DNA of 44,791 nucleotides, from the NCBI GenBank assembly GCA_910577195.1, contig CAJTLP010000009.1, forward strand, positions 1 through 44,791, read 5' to 3'. The DNA is from an uncultured Eubacterium sp. GTDB taxonomy: Bacteria > Bacillota > Clostridia > Oscillospirales > Acutalibacteraceae. A program made the translations under genes and the position numbers. Positions 7,298-15,705 of this stretch are shown piece by piece; positions within the stretch are counted from its first letter, which is position 1, and each line of letters opens with the position of its first letter. The notes beneath the pieces are model-generated. The model did no database searches. It was given only the letters and a program-made list of their open reading frames with translations, and was not told where the DNA came from.

Positions 7298-7360
7298 AGT
7301 TCTAAAGAGATAATCTTTCGATTTCAAGAACGTTCTGTTTTTACAGAGCGTTCTTTTCTT
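7298..7360 (+). repeat. Direct repeat copy 2 with terminator hairpin
   Basis: This is the second copy of the 7132-7195 unit. Compensating changes keep the hairpin (AAGAACGTTCTG with CAGAGCGTTCTT) and a TTTTCTT tail, which supports selection for the structure. It lies 70 bp upstream of the DUF1275 gene. Confidence 0.65.
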
Positions 7361-7382
7361 ATATATAATTATATATTTTTAT

Positions 7383-7410
7383 TTGACATTTTATTTCAAT
7401 ATGGTAATAT
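7383..7410 (+). promoter_or_regulatory. Promoter of the DUF1275-MFS-ClC operon
   Basis: TTGACA (7383-7388) and TAATAT (7405-7410) are spaced by 16 bp, directly after the second terminator-like hairpin and 20 bp before the ATG. Confidence 0.55.
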
Positions 7411-7429
7411 AACATCGGAGATGTTGTAA

Positions 7430-8095
7430 ATGGCAAAACCTAAGCAAATGTCGGAAAATTTTATACTCGGAATTATTCTTGCTGCTGTGGGCGGATATCT
7501 GGATGCATACACCTATCTTGTACGCGGAGGGGTATTTGCCAATGCACAGACAGGCAATATCGTTTTGCTCGGAATAAATCTTGCCGAAGGCAGTTACCTT
7601 AATGCGCTGCAGTATCTTTTTCCTATTGCTGCTTTTTCGGTCGGTGTGCTTATTTCTGAAGCAATAAAAATCAAATTGCCCAAAAGCTATCATTTACACT
7701 GGCGTCAAATAATAATCGCTATTGAAATACTTTTAATGTTTATATGCGCATTTATTCCCAGCGGAAAGGATGATGTGATTGTCAACACAATCGTTTCACT
7801 TGTATGTGCCCTTCAGGTTGAAAGCTTCAGAGTAATCAACGGCAATAAGGTTGCAACAACAATGTGCACAGGCAATCTCAGAAGCGGTACAGAACTGCTT
7901 TTTCAGGGAATTAGCACGAAAAATAAGACCGCTTTAAAGCAATGCCTGAATTACTATTTCATTATTCTGTTCTTCATAATCGGTGCTGTTGCAGGTGCCG
8001 TAATAACAAATTTTATAGGAATAAAAAGTATCATTGCATGCTGTATTTTACTGATCATACCATTTGTGATGATGTTTAAAAGAAATAATCTATGA
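7430..8095 (+). CDS. YoaK/DUF1275 family membrane protein
   Basis: A 221-residue integral membrane protein with about six hydrophobic segments. It has the DUF1275 signature in the N-terminal half: a GGYLDAYTYLVRGGVFANAQ-type block at about residues 20-40 followed by TGNIVLLG. A second conserved stretch, TTMCTGNLRSG, lies near residue 145. The function of the family is unknown; transport is assumed from its topology. Its stop overlaps the MFS start (ATGA), so the two are translationally coupled. A GGAG sequence lies about 10 nt before the start. Confidence 0.8.
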   Translation: MAKPKQMSENFILGIILAAVGGYLDAYTYLVRGGVFANAQTGNIVLLGINLAEGSYLNALQYLFPIAAFSVGVLISEAIKIKLPKSYHLHWRQIIIAIEILLMFICAFIPSGKDDVIVNTIVSLVCALQVESFRVINGNKVATTMCTGNLRSGTELLFQGISTKNKTALKQCLNYYFIILFFIIGAVAGAVITNFIGIKSIIACCILLIIPFVMMFKRNNL

Positions 8096-9291
8096 GCTCT
8101 GAAAAAAACTTAAACTACAACAAAACAATATATGCCAGCTTTATAGGATATATCGTGCAGGCTATTATAAATAACTTTGCACCACTCCTGTTCCTGACCT
8201 TTCAGAAAAGCTATGATATCGCACTTGAACAGATAACAATGCTGGTTACCATTAACTTTTTAATACAACTCTTTGTAGATTTGCTGTCAGCAAAGGTTAT
8301 TGATAAAATCGGATATAAGCCAAGCATCATTTTTGCTCATTTATGCTGTTCAGTCGGTCTGATACTGATGACCGTACTCCCTGATTTGTTGCCAAATGCA
8401 TTTGCAGGACTGCTGACAGCGGTTATCATCTACGCAATCGGCGGCGGAATCATTGAAGTTTTAATCAGTCCGATTGTTGAAAGCTGTCCGACAGATAACA
8501 AGGAAAAGGCAATGAGTCTTTTACATTCCTTTTACTGTTGGGGACACGTTGGTGTAGTTCTTATATCAACATTGTTCTTTAAACTATTCTCCATAGATAA
8601 CTGGAAAGTGCTTTCCGTTATCTGGGCAATTATCCCATTGGCAAATGCTTTTTTGTTCAGCAGGGTGCCTATTGCACCGCTAATTGCAAACGGAGAAAAA
8701 GGAATGTCACTCAAAGAGCTTTTTTCCAAAAAATTCTTTTGGCTTATGCTCATAATGATGATTTGTGCAGGTGCCAGTGAGCAATCCGTAAGTCAGTGGG
8801 CATCCACCTTTGCAGAACAGGGTCTGGGCGTTTCCAAAACAATCGGCGATCTGGCAGGTCCAATGGCATTTGCCGTGCTTATGGGAATTTCAAGAGCCTT
8901 TTACGGCAAATACGGTGACAAAATAGATTTAGATAAATTTATGCTGTTCAGCGGTATTCTCTGCATTATCTCTTATCTTTGCATAGGACTGTCCGATTCA
9001 CCTGTAATCAGTCTTATTGCCTGTTCTGTATGCGGTTTATCCGTAGGCATAATGTGGCCGGGAAGCTTCAGTAAAGCATCGGCATCTATCACTCATGGAG
9101 GCACAGCAATGTTTGCACTGCTTGCGCTTGGTGGTGACTTAGGCTGTTCGGCAGGGCCGACAATCGTCGGAATGGTGTCAAGTGCATTTAATGATAATTT
9201 AAAAATGGGAATTCTTTTTGCAGTTATCTTCCCTATTCTTCTCATCATCGGAGTCCTTCTTTGCAGGAATAAAAAAATCATTAATAAATAG
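8092..9291 (+). CDS. MFS transporter
   Basis: A 399-residue major facilitator superfamily permease with about twelve hydrophobic segments and a short hydrophilic midpoint (NGEKGMSLKELFSKKFF, about residues 200-216). The loop between helices 2 and 3 has the motif-A-like DKIGYKPSI near residue 75. Acidic and glycine-rich elements (GGGIIEVLISPIVESCP) lie in helix 4-5. The substrate cannot be deduced; the general look is of the sugar or drug-type branch. The start overlaps the DUF1275 gene, and the ClC gene follows after 23 bp, so all three are probably one operon. Confidence 0.8.
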   Translation: MSSEKNLNYNKTIYASFIGYIVQAIINNFAPLLFLTFQKSYDIALEQITMLVTINFLIQLFVDLLSAKVIDKIGYKPSIIFAHLCCSVGLILMTVLPDLLPNAFAGLLTAVIIYAIGGGIIEVLISPIVESCPTDNKEKAMSLLHSFYCWGHVGVVLISTLFFKLFSIDNWKVLSVIWAIIPLANAFLFSRVPIAPLIANGEKGMSLKELFSKKFFWLMLIMMICAGASEQSVSQWASTFAEQGLGVSKTIGDLAGPMAFAVLMGISRAFYGKYGDKIDLDKFMLFSGILCIISYLCIGLSDSPVISLIACSVCGLSVGIMWPGSFSKASASITHGGTAMFALLALGGDLGCSAGPTIVGMVSSAFNDNLKMGILFAVIFPILLIIGVLLCRNKKIINK

Positions 9292-9314
9292 AGTCCAAAA
9301 TTGATCATAGAAAA

Positions 9315-10880
9315 ATGAAAGAAAAAGAAAAAACCACCTTCAGAAAAATTGAATATCACAGAAAAGAGAGCATTTACCTTATCGTAAGAGGAATAGAAGT
9401 AGGAATTGTAGCAGGACTGATTGCAGTTCTTTACAGATTTTTACTGTCAGTTGCTGAAGAAAAACTGCTGACTGTTCTTGACTATATAAAAGGGAATCCT
9501 CTGAGAACAGGAATCTGGTTTATCGCACTGATTGCTATGGGCGTCTTTGTATCCTTTATTAACAAATGGGAGCCGTCAGCCTCAGGCTCAGGCATTCCGC
9601 AGATTACAGGAGAGGTGAAAGGCTATCTGTCTCCAAGCTGGTGGAAAGTGATTATTGCAAAGCTTATCGGCGGAACAACCTCTGTTTTTGCAGGGCTTTC
9701 ACTGGGCAGAGAGGGTCCCAGCGTTCAGCTTGGCGGTATGGCCGCAAAAGGAGTTGCAAAAATAACGAAAGCAGACAAAACCACTGAACACCGAATGATA
9801 AGCTGCGGTGCAGGTGCAGGTATGGCAGCAGCATTTAATGCGCCCCTTGCAGGCACAATGTTTGTGCTTGAGGAAATTCACCACACCTTCGACAAAAGCC
9901 TTCTTTGTATGAGCATTGTGGCTGCAATCACTGCAGATTACACATCAAAGATATTTTTCGGTCAGGACACTGTATTCAATTATGATACGGTTAATTTCCC
10001 TTTAAGATATTACTGGCTTTTGATTTTGCTTGGTATTATTCTCGGAATCAGCGGTGTATTATATAATGTAATCATGTCAAGGGCACAGGATATATACAAA
10101 AGCATCCGTAAAATTCCGAATTACATCAAGCTCCCTGTGATTTTTGCACTCAGCGGAGTTGTGGGTCTCGTTTTGCCTCAGATACTTTGCGGTGGTCGCA
10201 GTATGGTAGAATTTCTGATGAATGAGCAGCCCTCAGTAGGAACAATGCTCTTTCTGCTTACCGCTAAGTTTTTATTCGGTGCGGTATGCTTTGCGGCCGG
10301 TGCACCCGGCGGAACACTTTATCCGCTTTGTATTTTAGGAACATATATCGGTGCTGTATTCGGTGCAATTTCAATTAACGCATTGGATCTAAGCCCTGAG
10401 CTGTGGCAGGAATTTGTTGTTATCGGCATGGTGGGATTTTTCGCATCCATTGTCCGTGCTCCCATAACAGGTATCGTTCTTGTTTTTGAATTAACAGGAA
10501 ATATGAACAATATTCTGCCGATTGCAACCGTTTCACTCATTAGCTATGCAGTGGCAAATCTTCTCGGAGTGAATCCGTTTTATGAAACACTTCTGGAGAA
10601 AATTATATCCAGCAATCCCGAAAAACCTGAATTCCATAAAAGAAATGAAAAAATACTGAAAACATATGTTATCCCTACAGGCAGTCCGTTAAGTGAAAAA
10701 CCGATTATGGACATAAACTGGGGTAAGCACTGCCTTATCGTCAGCATTGAACGAAATGATGTATCCATCACGCCAAAGGGTGATACCGTACTTAAAGAGG
10801 GCGACGAAATCGTTATACTTGTCAGTCAGAGACGTTTTTCAAGGGACAATGAACGTCTTGAGAAAATAATCAATGGATAG
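9315..10880 (+). CDS. ClC family H+/Cl- exchange transporter with TrkA-C domain
   Basis: A 521-residue ClC protein. The selectivity-filter motifs are present: GSGIP (about residue 91), GREGP with the gating glutamate (about 132) and a GAPGGTLYP-type third motif (about 338). The proton-path glutamate is kept in FVLEEIHH (about 190) and the central tyrosine in NPFYETLLEKI (about 425). With both glutamates present it is predicted to be a proton-coupled antiporter, not a channel. Residues about 450-520 form a soluble TrkA-C-like domain (IPTGSPLSEKPIMDIN; EGDEIVILV). It is the third gene of a transport set; the exported ion could be chloride or another anion. Confidence 0.88.
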   Translation: MKEKEKTTFRKIEYHRKESIYLIVRGIEVGIVAGLIAVLYRFLLSVAEEKLLTVLDYIKGNPLRTGIWFIALIAMGVFVSFINKWEPSASGSGIPQITGEVKGYLSPSWWKVIIAKLIGGTTSVFAGLSLGREGPSVQLGGMAAKGVAKITKADKTTEHRMISCGAGAGMAAAFNAPLAGTMFVLEEIHHTFDKSLLCMSIVAAITADYTSKIFFGQDTVFNYDTVNFPLRYYWLLILLGIILGISGVLYNVIMSRAQDIYKSIRKIPNYIKLPVIFALSGVVGLVLPQILCGGRSMVEFLMNEQPSVGTMLFLLTAKFLFGAVCFAAGAPGGTLYPLCILGTYIGAVFGAISINALDLSPELWQEFVVIGMVGFFASIVRAPITGIVLVFELTGNMNNILPIATVSLISYAVANLLGVNPFYETLLEKIISSNPEKPEFHKRNEKILKTYVIPTGSPLSEKPIMDINWGKHCLIVSIERNDVSITPKGDTVLKEGDEIVILVSQRRFSRDNERLEKIING

Positions 10881-10927
10881 ATAAACATACAAATGCAAAA
10901 AATAAAATATAAAAGGGGTAAAAAATT

Positions 10928-11929
10928 ATGGACGAAAGACAATGGTACAAGGGAGATACACATCTTCACACCACAAACAGTGACGGCGTATTATCAAAGG
11001 GACAGCTTGTTGACAAATGCAAGGAAAGCGGTCTTGATTTTATGATAATCACCGACCACAATTTCAACTCAGTGAAGGCAAGCTATTTTGACAAGGATAT
11101 GCTTGTTATTCAGGGACAGGAAATTACAGGCGAACCGGGTCACGTAAATATCTGGGGAAAGAAAGTTCCTCTTGAACCGCCATATGCACTGGACACCGCA
11201 GAAGATTATCATAAGATCATCGACCTTTGCAAAGAGGCCGGTGCAACCATTTCACTGAATCATCCGTTCTGCTCAAACTGTCCGTTCAGACTTGAGCCTG
11301 AGGATTATCCCTTTGACTGCGTAGAGGTATGGAACACCATTCAGCACAGTGATAATATCAAAAATATGGAGTGGTGGCACAATCAGCTTTTACAGGGTAA
11401 GCACCTTCCTGCTGTCGGCGGCTCTGATTTCCACAGAGATTACGGCATTCCGTTTTTAGCCTGCCCTACTACATATGTCAATGCCAAGAGCAAAACCGAA
11501 AAGGATATACTTGAGGCAATCCGTGAGGGCAGAAGCACCATTACAAATTCACCGAAATCAACAACGATTTTCCTACATTATGGCAATGCGGAAATAGGAG
11601 ATACAGTCAAGCTTTCAGAAAACAAAAAACTCGAGGTACGCGTATCAAAGTTCAAAAAGGATCATACACTTAAAGTTTATAATAACGATAAAGTGATTTT
11701 TGAAACCACTGCGAAAAAATACACTGAGGCTTATATTGCCGAGCTTGATATTGAAGAGCCCGGATTTGTAAGAGCTGAAATTACATACAGATTCAATCCG
11801 ATTTTTGAAAAAGTTTATGCATTCGTAGAGAGAAAATTTTTATCAAACAGAGGAGTAAAAAACGATGCTCCTCTCGGTCTGCCTGATTTCTTCTGGGCAT
11901 TCACAAACCCAATCTGGGTTGAGGAATAA
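10928..11929 (+). CDS. PHP-domain metal-dependent phosphoesterase (CehA/McbA-like)
   Basis: A 333-residue polymerase-and-histidinol-phosphatase (PHP) domain protein. Metal ligands are visible in order: GDTHLHTTNSDG (about residue 10), ITDHNFNS (about 41), the Glu of QGQEITGEPGHVN (about 65), SLNHPFCSN (about 113) and GGSDFHRD (about 162). Such proteins hydrolyse phosphate esters or related bonds with two or three bound metals. The C-terminal third (about 210-333) looks like a beta-sandwich appended to the catalytic domain. The gene has its own AAAAGGGG ribosome-binding site and ends at a strong hairpin. The substrate is unknown. Confidence 0.8.
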   Translation: MDERQWYKGDTHLHTTNSDGVLSKGQLVDKCKESGLDFMIITDHNFNSVKASYFDKDMLVIQGQEITGEPGHVNIWGKKVPLEPPYALDTAEDYHKIIDLCKEAGATISLNHPFCSNCPFRLEPEDYPFDCVEVWNTIQHSDNIKNMEWWHNQLLQGKHLPAVGGSDFHRDYGIPFLACPTTYVNAKSKTEKDILEAIREGRSTITNSPKSTTIFLHYGNAEIGDTVKLSENKKLEVRVSKFKKDHTLKVYNNDKVIFETTAKKYTEAYIAELDIEEPGFVRAEITYRFNPIFEKVYAFVERKFLSNRGVKNDAPLGLPDFFWAFTNPIWVEE

Positions 11930-11940
11930 AGAATAGCAAA

Positions 11941-11973
11941 CACCAGCCGATAGGTATATCCTATCGGCTGGTG
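11941..11973 (+). terminator. Strong hairpin after the PHP gene
   Basis: A 14-bp perfect stem, CACCAGCCGATAGG with its complement, and a five-base loop lie 11 bp after the stop. The following T content is modest (TCGTTTATTC), so termination is likely but not ideal. Confidence 0.65.
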
Positions 11974-11990
11974 TCGTTTATTCAGTATTG

Positions 11991-12116
11991 CACATTATTG
12001 TTTAGTTTATCAATAATGTATCTGATATTCTGTAGGGGCAGGTTTCCACGCCTGCCCATTTTTATATTTTTCGGGAGGGCACAGAGACCCTCCCCTACAC
12101 TAAACAAAAATTTATA
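11991..12116 (-). mobile_element. Roughly 120-bp MITE carrying an inverted REP pair (copy 1)
   Basis: The ends ATTATTGTTTAGT and ACTAAACAAAAATTT are inverted repeats, with the right end slightly decayed. Inside are two REP-like hairpins in opposite orientation, each headed by GTAG: 12032-12057 on plus and 12073-12098 on minus. The whole unit is the reverse complement of the element at 40966-41085 with few differences. Ends are approximate. Confidence 0.7.
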
Positions 12117-12118
12117 CA

Positions 12119-12490
12119 TCAAAACAAATTTGATATATCACTGACATCATATTTTGAAGCCAGGGTTCTGATACCCATTTCCACTTCATCCCTGCTGAAA
12201 TGGTTACGCTGTAAAAACTCGTCATCCTTTTCATTAAGATAGGAATAAAACAGGATTCCTGCCTTTAAATCAAGCATATTGTTATCGGAAAGGGATTGAT
12301 ACAATCTATTCTCAGCATTATTTATATCACCGTCATCTATCATATCGGTAAGTGCTTTCAGCCTGTTTCGTGCATCATAGTCCTCCAGCAGCTCGGCGGA
12401 GGGTGTTTCTGTATCAATATCAAACAGCAGCTTAAGCAGTGCACGCACCATTTCCTTTATCATACGCATAATGTAATCCTGTTCAAACAT
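12119..12490 (-). CDS. DUF6483-type hypothetical protein
   Basis: A 123-residue protein starting MFEQDYIMRMIKEMVRALLKLLF, the typical opening of DUF6483 proteins of Clostridia, whose function is unknown. It is helical and acidic, with no signal peptide or membrane segment. The ATG at 12490 is preferred because an AGGGAG site lies 9 nt upstream. An upstream TTG extension falls inside a hairpin and has no ribosome-binding site. It follows htpG on the same strand, separated by a terminator-like stem. The MITE at 11991-12116 ends just 2 bp after its stop. Confidence 0.6.
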   Translation of the reverse strand: MFEQDYIMRMIKEMVRALLKLLFDIDTETPSAELLEDYDARNRLKALTDMIDDGDINNAENRLYQSLSDNNMLDLKAGILFYSYLNEKDDEFLQRNHFSRDEVEMGIRTLASKYDVSDISNLF

Positions 12491-12514
12491 AGAATACAAC
12501 TCCCTAAAATTTTT

Positions 12515-12558
12515 CAGGAGGTCTGATGCACTCAAGTACCGAGTGTATCAGCCTCCTG
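12515..12558 (-). terminator. Hairpin after htpG
   Basis: An interrupted stem pairs CAGGAGG, CTGAT and CACTC with GAGTG, ATCAG and CCTCCTG. It lies 9 bp after the htpG stop and is followed on the minus strand by A5T4 and not a clean T-run. It is a probable terminator, or a read-through element governing the next gene. Confidence 0.6.
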
Positions 12559-12567
12559 ATTTGTTTA

Positions 12568-14448
12568 TTACATCAAATCTGCAATTGTATCAGAAAATTC
12601 TGTAGGATTATCAAGGTCAAGGCCTGCGATTAATCTTGCAGATGCATACAAGAGCTTTGTATATTTAGCAAGGGTTTCATCATCAGCAGCTGCAAGCTTT
12701 TCAGCTACAGGATGATTTGAGTTAATCTCAAGAACAAGCTGAGCCTTAACGCCCTGATTTGCACCCGGCATTGCATTGAGCACCTTTTCCATTTCAAGTG
12801 AAACGTAGCCCTCAGCAGTAAGGCTTACCGGATGTGCGCCGAGCTTATTGGAAAGCTTAACAGCAGTAACCTGTCCGCCGAGTGAATCCTTCATCTTTTC
12901 AAGGAGATCTTTTGACTCCTCATTTTTCTTATTGATAGCCTCTTTTTCGGCCTCAGTGCTCAGGTCAAGGTCATCCTTGCAGATGTTTGCAAAATGCTTG
13001 CCATCATATTCCATAAGCATCTGGATTGCAAACTCATCAACCTCATCAGTAAAGTAAAGCACCTCATAGCCCTTTTCCTTGACTGCATCAATCTGAGGAA
13101 GGAGTGAAATCTTATCTGCATTCTCACCGCAGGCATAGTAAATGGATTCCTGAGAATCAGCCATTCTGCCCACATATTCTTTCAGTGTTGTATAGCCGTC
13201 ACCATTTGAGGATTCAAAAAGAAGCAGGTCCTTAAGTCCGTCTTTCTCCATGCCATAATTTGCATAAACACCGTATTTAAGCTGTAAGCCGAAAGACTTA
13301 AAGAATTTCTCATATTTTTCACGGTCGTTCTTCAGCATTTTGTTAAGCTCGTTCTTGATTTTCTTATCAATCGCCTTTGCAATAATCTTAAGCTGATGAT
13401 CGTGCTGAAGCATTTCACGGCTGATGTTCAGGCTCAAATCCGCACTGTCCACAAGACCCTTTACAAAGCTGAAATAGTCGGGGAGCAAATCAGCACACTT
13501 ATCCATAATCAGTACACCGTTTGAATAAAGCTGAAGACCCTTTTCATATTCCTTGCTGTAAAAATCATAAGGCGGATTTTCAGGAATAAACATCAGTGCA
13601 TCAAAAGTTGCCTGTCCCTCCGTCTTTGAATGAATCACTGCAAGAGGGTCGGTATAATCCATAAATTTGCTCTTGTAGAACTCGTTATAATCCTCTGCCT
13701 TGATTTCACTCTTTGACTTTCTCCAGATAGGAACCATTGAATTAAGGGTTTCCATATTGATTTCCGTAATATACTCGCCCTCTTTTTCAGGGTCAGGTAT
13801 CTGGTGGCTCATCTCCATAACAATCGGATAACGGATATAGTCACTGTATTTTTTAACAAGCTCATCAATCTTATACTCTTCAAGATACTGAGAATAATTC
13901 TGGTTCTCATTATCCTCTTTGATATAAAGCGTAATTACTGTTCCGGCATCTGCCTTTTCACACTCTTCAATTGTATAGCCGTCTGCACCTGATGATACCC
14001 ACTTATGTGCAGCATCCTCGCCAAAAGCTTTGGACACAACCTCAACCCTGTCAGCAACCATAAATGAGGAATAAAAACCTACACCGAACTGACCGATTAC
14101 CGAAATATCCTGTGCATTTTCATCGTCGGCATTTTCCTTTTTAAAATTGAATGAACCGCTTTTTGCAATCGTACCAAGATTATTTTCAAGCTCTTCAGCG
14201 GTCATACCGATACCGTTATCGGTTAAAGTAAGGGTTCTGTTTTCCTTATCAATATCAATCTGAATTTTAAAATCATCTCTCGAAAGCTGAACTGCATTAT
14301 CCGTGAGAGATTTAAAATAAAGCTTATCAATTGCATCAGATGCATTTGAAATAAGCTCTCTGATAAATATCTCCTTATGTGTATAAATGGAATTAATCAT
14401 CATATCAAGGAGTTTTTTAGATTCTGCTTTAAACTGTTTTTTTCTCAC
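12568..14448 (-). CDS. htpG: Molecular chaperone HtpG (Hsp90)
   Basis: Bacterial Hsp90, a cytosolic ATP-dependent chaperone acting as a dimer. The GHKL ATPase motifs are intact: ELISNASDAIDKL (about residue 30), DNGIGM (about 75) and GQFGVGFYSSFMVADRV (about 120). The middle domain carries the client/arginine region (SADLSLNISREMLQ), and the C-terminal dimerisation domain is complete. The GTG at 14446-14448 is preferred because AAAGGA sits 8 nt upstream and the protein then begins like its relatives (RKKQFKAESKKLLD). The ATG three codons upstream (14457) has no spaced site. A sigma-A promoter and a perfect CIRCE lie directly upstream, so HrcA heat-shock control is expected. Confidence 0.95.
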   Translation of the reverse strand: MRKKQFKAESKKLLDMMINSIYTHKEIFIRELISNASDAIDKLYFKSLTDNAVQLSRDDFKIQIDIDKENRTLTLTDNGIGMTAEELENNLGTIAKSGSFNFKKENADDENAQDISVIGQFGVGFYSSFMVADRVEVVSKAFGEDAAHKWVSSGADGYTIEECEKADAGTVITLYIKEDNENQNYSQYLEEYKIDELVKKYSDYIRYPIVMEMSHQIPDPEKEGEYITEINMETLNSMVPIWRKSKSEIKAEDYNEFYKSKFMDYTDPLAVIHSKTEGQATFDALMFIPENPPYDFYSKEYEKGLQLYSNGVLIMDKCADLLPDYFSFVKGLVDSADLSLNISREMLQHDHQLKIIAKAIDKKIKNELNKMLKNDREKYEKFFKSFGLQLKYGVYANYGMEKDGLKDLLLFESSNGDGYTTLKEYVGRMADSQESIYYACGENADKISLLPQIDAVKEKGYEVLYFTDEVDEFAIQMLMEYDGKHFANICKDDLDLSTEAEKEAINKKNEESKDLLEKMKDSLGGQVTAVKLSNKLGAHPVSLTAEGYVSLEMEKVLNAMPGANQGVKAQLVLEINSNHPVAEKLAAADDETLAKYTKLLYASARLIAGLDLDNPTEFSDTIADLM

Positions 14449-14471
14449 AATAATCATCCTTTACTTTGTAA

Positions 14472-14498
14472 TTAGCACTCTTGCGTTTCGAGTGCTAA
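14472..14498. promoter_or_regulatory. CIRCE element (HrcA operator) of htpG
   Basis: TTAGCACTC-N9-GAGTGCTAA, a perfect match to the CIRCE consensus, lies between the -10 box and the htpG start. HrcA bound here would block transcription until heat shock. CIRCE is classically upstream of groESL and hrcA-dnaK. Confidence 0.95.
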
Positions 14499-14502
14499 TT
14501 TA

Positions 14503-14530
14503 ATTATAACCTATAATTTCCAGTTGTCAA
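14503..14530 (-). promoter_or_regulatory. htpG sigma-A promoter
   Basis: On the minus strand, TTGACA (14525-14530) and TATAAT (14503-14508) are separated by 16 bp, just upstream of the CIRCE. Confidence 0.8.
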
Positions 14531-14574
14531 TACTTATATTCAAATTTATTTTTTAGACAGATGTACAATTCTGT

Positions 14575-14603
14575 TTGACTTTTGGCATAAATTAGATTAA
14601 TAT
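14575..14603 (+). promoter_or_regulatory. Promoter of the glycerophosphodiesterase gene
   Basis: TTGACT (14575-14580) and TAATAT (14598-14603) are spaced by 17 bp, 23 bp before the ATG. Confidence 0.55.
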
Positions 14604-14626
14604 CATAATTATAGGGGGAAATTATT

Positions 14627-15637
14627 ATGAGTACAAAGACAAAAACAAAGTCCAAAAAGAAAACTGCTTTAAAGACCATTGTAATCATTGTTGCAGTGAT
14701 TGCAGCGCTGGCAATATTCCTTAATGTTGCAGGCACACACAGATCAAAGCCTGAACAGGTGAAGAGCTTTGATACCGCAAATCCGTACATATTAGCAGAG
14801 ACAGATATTTCAGGTCATAGAAGCGGCGGCGGTATTGCCCCTGAAGAAACACTGATGGCATTTAAAAACTGTGCAGAAAATCCTGCATTTTCCATTGATG
14901 TATTTGAATTTGACCTGCACATCACAAGCGATGATGTTCTTGTTCTTCTTCACGATGATACCCTTGACAGAACCTCAGACTGCGAAGAGGTATTCGGCGA
15001 AAAAGATGTACGTCCTGAAACGAAGACATTTGAAGAGCTGAAAACGCTCAATATGGGTGCTAAATTTGAGAACGAACAGGGTGAAATGCCATACGCAAGC
15101 CTCAAGGGTGATGAGGTTCCCGATGAGCTCAGAATTTTAAGTCTTGATGAAGTGCTTGATTATCTCACCTCAGCAGGCGACTACAAGTATATTATTGAAA
15201 TCAAGAACGGCGAGGATTTAGGAAGAAAGGGTGTTGACATCCTTTACAAAATGCTCACGGAAAGAAATCTGCTTGACCAGGTAATTTTCGGCACATTCAA
15301 GGGTGAAATCAGTGAATATGTTGATGAGAATTATCCTGATTTAACAAGAAGTACAGGTATAACCGAAGCGCTTGAATTCTGGTGGGCTGCACTGACAAAC
15401 AGTAAGAGCTATGAGCCGCCTTGTAAGGTTTTACAACTCCCATACGGAGCACCATTCTCCTATCTCGGAATCAATATGGGAACTGCTCAGATGATAAACT
15501 ATGCACACGAACACGATATGGCGATTCAGTATTGGACAGTAAATGAAGAGGACGATATGGAATACCTGATCAGCGTTGGTGCAGACTGTATTATGACAGA
15601 CTATCCTGACGTGCTTTATAACGTAAAAAATAAATAA
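14627..15637 (+). CDS. Membrane-anchored glycerophosphodiester phosphodiesterase
   Basis: A 336-residue GDPD-family enzyme, expected to cleave glycerophosphodiesters to glycerol-3-phosphate and an alcohol. A Lys-rich start and one hydrophobic helix (about residues 18-36) anchor it, with the catalytic TIM barrel outside. Family motifs are the first histidine in SGHRSGGGIAPEETLMAF (about residue 58), EFDLHITSDDVLVLLHDD with the acidic metal ligands and second histidine (about 91-110), and the EIKNG strand (about 188). The C-terminal TIM-barrel end (IQYWTVNEEDDMEYLIS, CIMTDYPD) is complete. The usual HRG...PENT start is modified to HRSGGG...PEET. It is a single gene between a promoter and a terminator. 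Confidence 0.85.
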   Translation: MSTKTKTKSKKKTALKTIVIIVAVIAALAIFLNVAGTHRSKPEQVKSFDTANPYILAETDISGHRSGGGIAPEETLMAFKNCAENPAFSIDVFEFDLHITSDDVLVLLHDDTLDRTSDCEEVFGEKDVRPETKTFEELKTLNMGAKFENEQGEMPYASLKGDEVPDELRILSLDEVLDYLTSAGDYKYIIEIKNGEDLGRKGVDILYKMLTERNLLDQVIFGTFKGEISEYVDENYPDLTRSTGITEALEFWWAALTNSKSYEPPCKVLQLPYGAPFSYLGINMGTAQMINYAHEHDMAIQYWTVNEEDDMEYLISVGADCIMTDYPDVLYNVKNK

Positions 15638-15654
15638 AATATATCAATAAAATG

Positions 15655-15697
15655 AAAGCTGTATCAAAGTTTTTGCCTTGATACAGCTTTTTGTTTT
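15655..15697 (+). terminator. Rho-independent terminator
   Basis: AAAGCTGTATCAA pairs with TTGATACAGCTTT around a short loop, followed by TTTTGTTTT. It lies 17 bp after the phosphodiesterase stop and can also serve the convergent rnmV gene. Confidence 0.9.
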
Positions 15698-15705
15698 ATA
15701 TCATT

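Noticed and set aside
7098..7360. Fluoride riboswitch or T-box upstream of the ClC operon
   Set aside because: No conserved core of either class was found; the region shows only repeated hairpins.
7132..7360. CRISPR array
   Set aside because: Only two repeat units, each about 63 bp with an internal terminator, and one spacer-like gap of about 100 bp; no cas genes.
12491..12535. N-terminal extension of the DUF6483 protein to a TTG at 12535
   Set aside because: It lies in a hairpin after htpG without a ribosome-binding site; the ATG at 12490 has a good AGGGAG.
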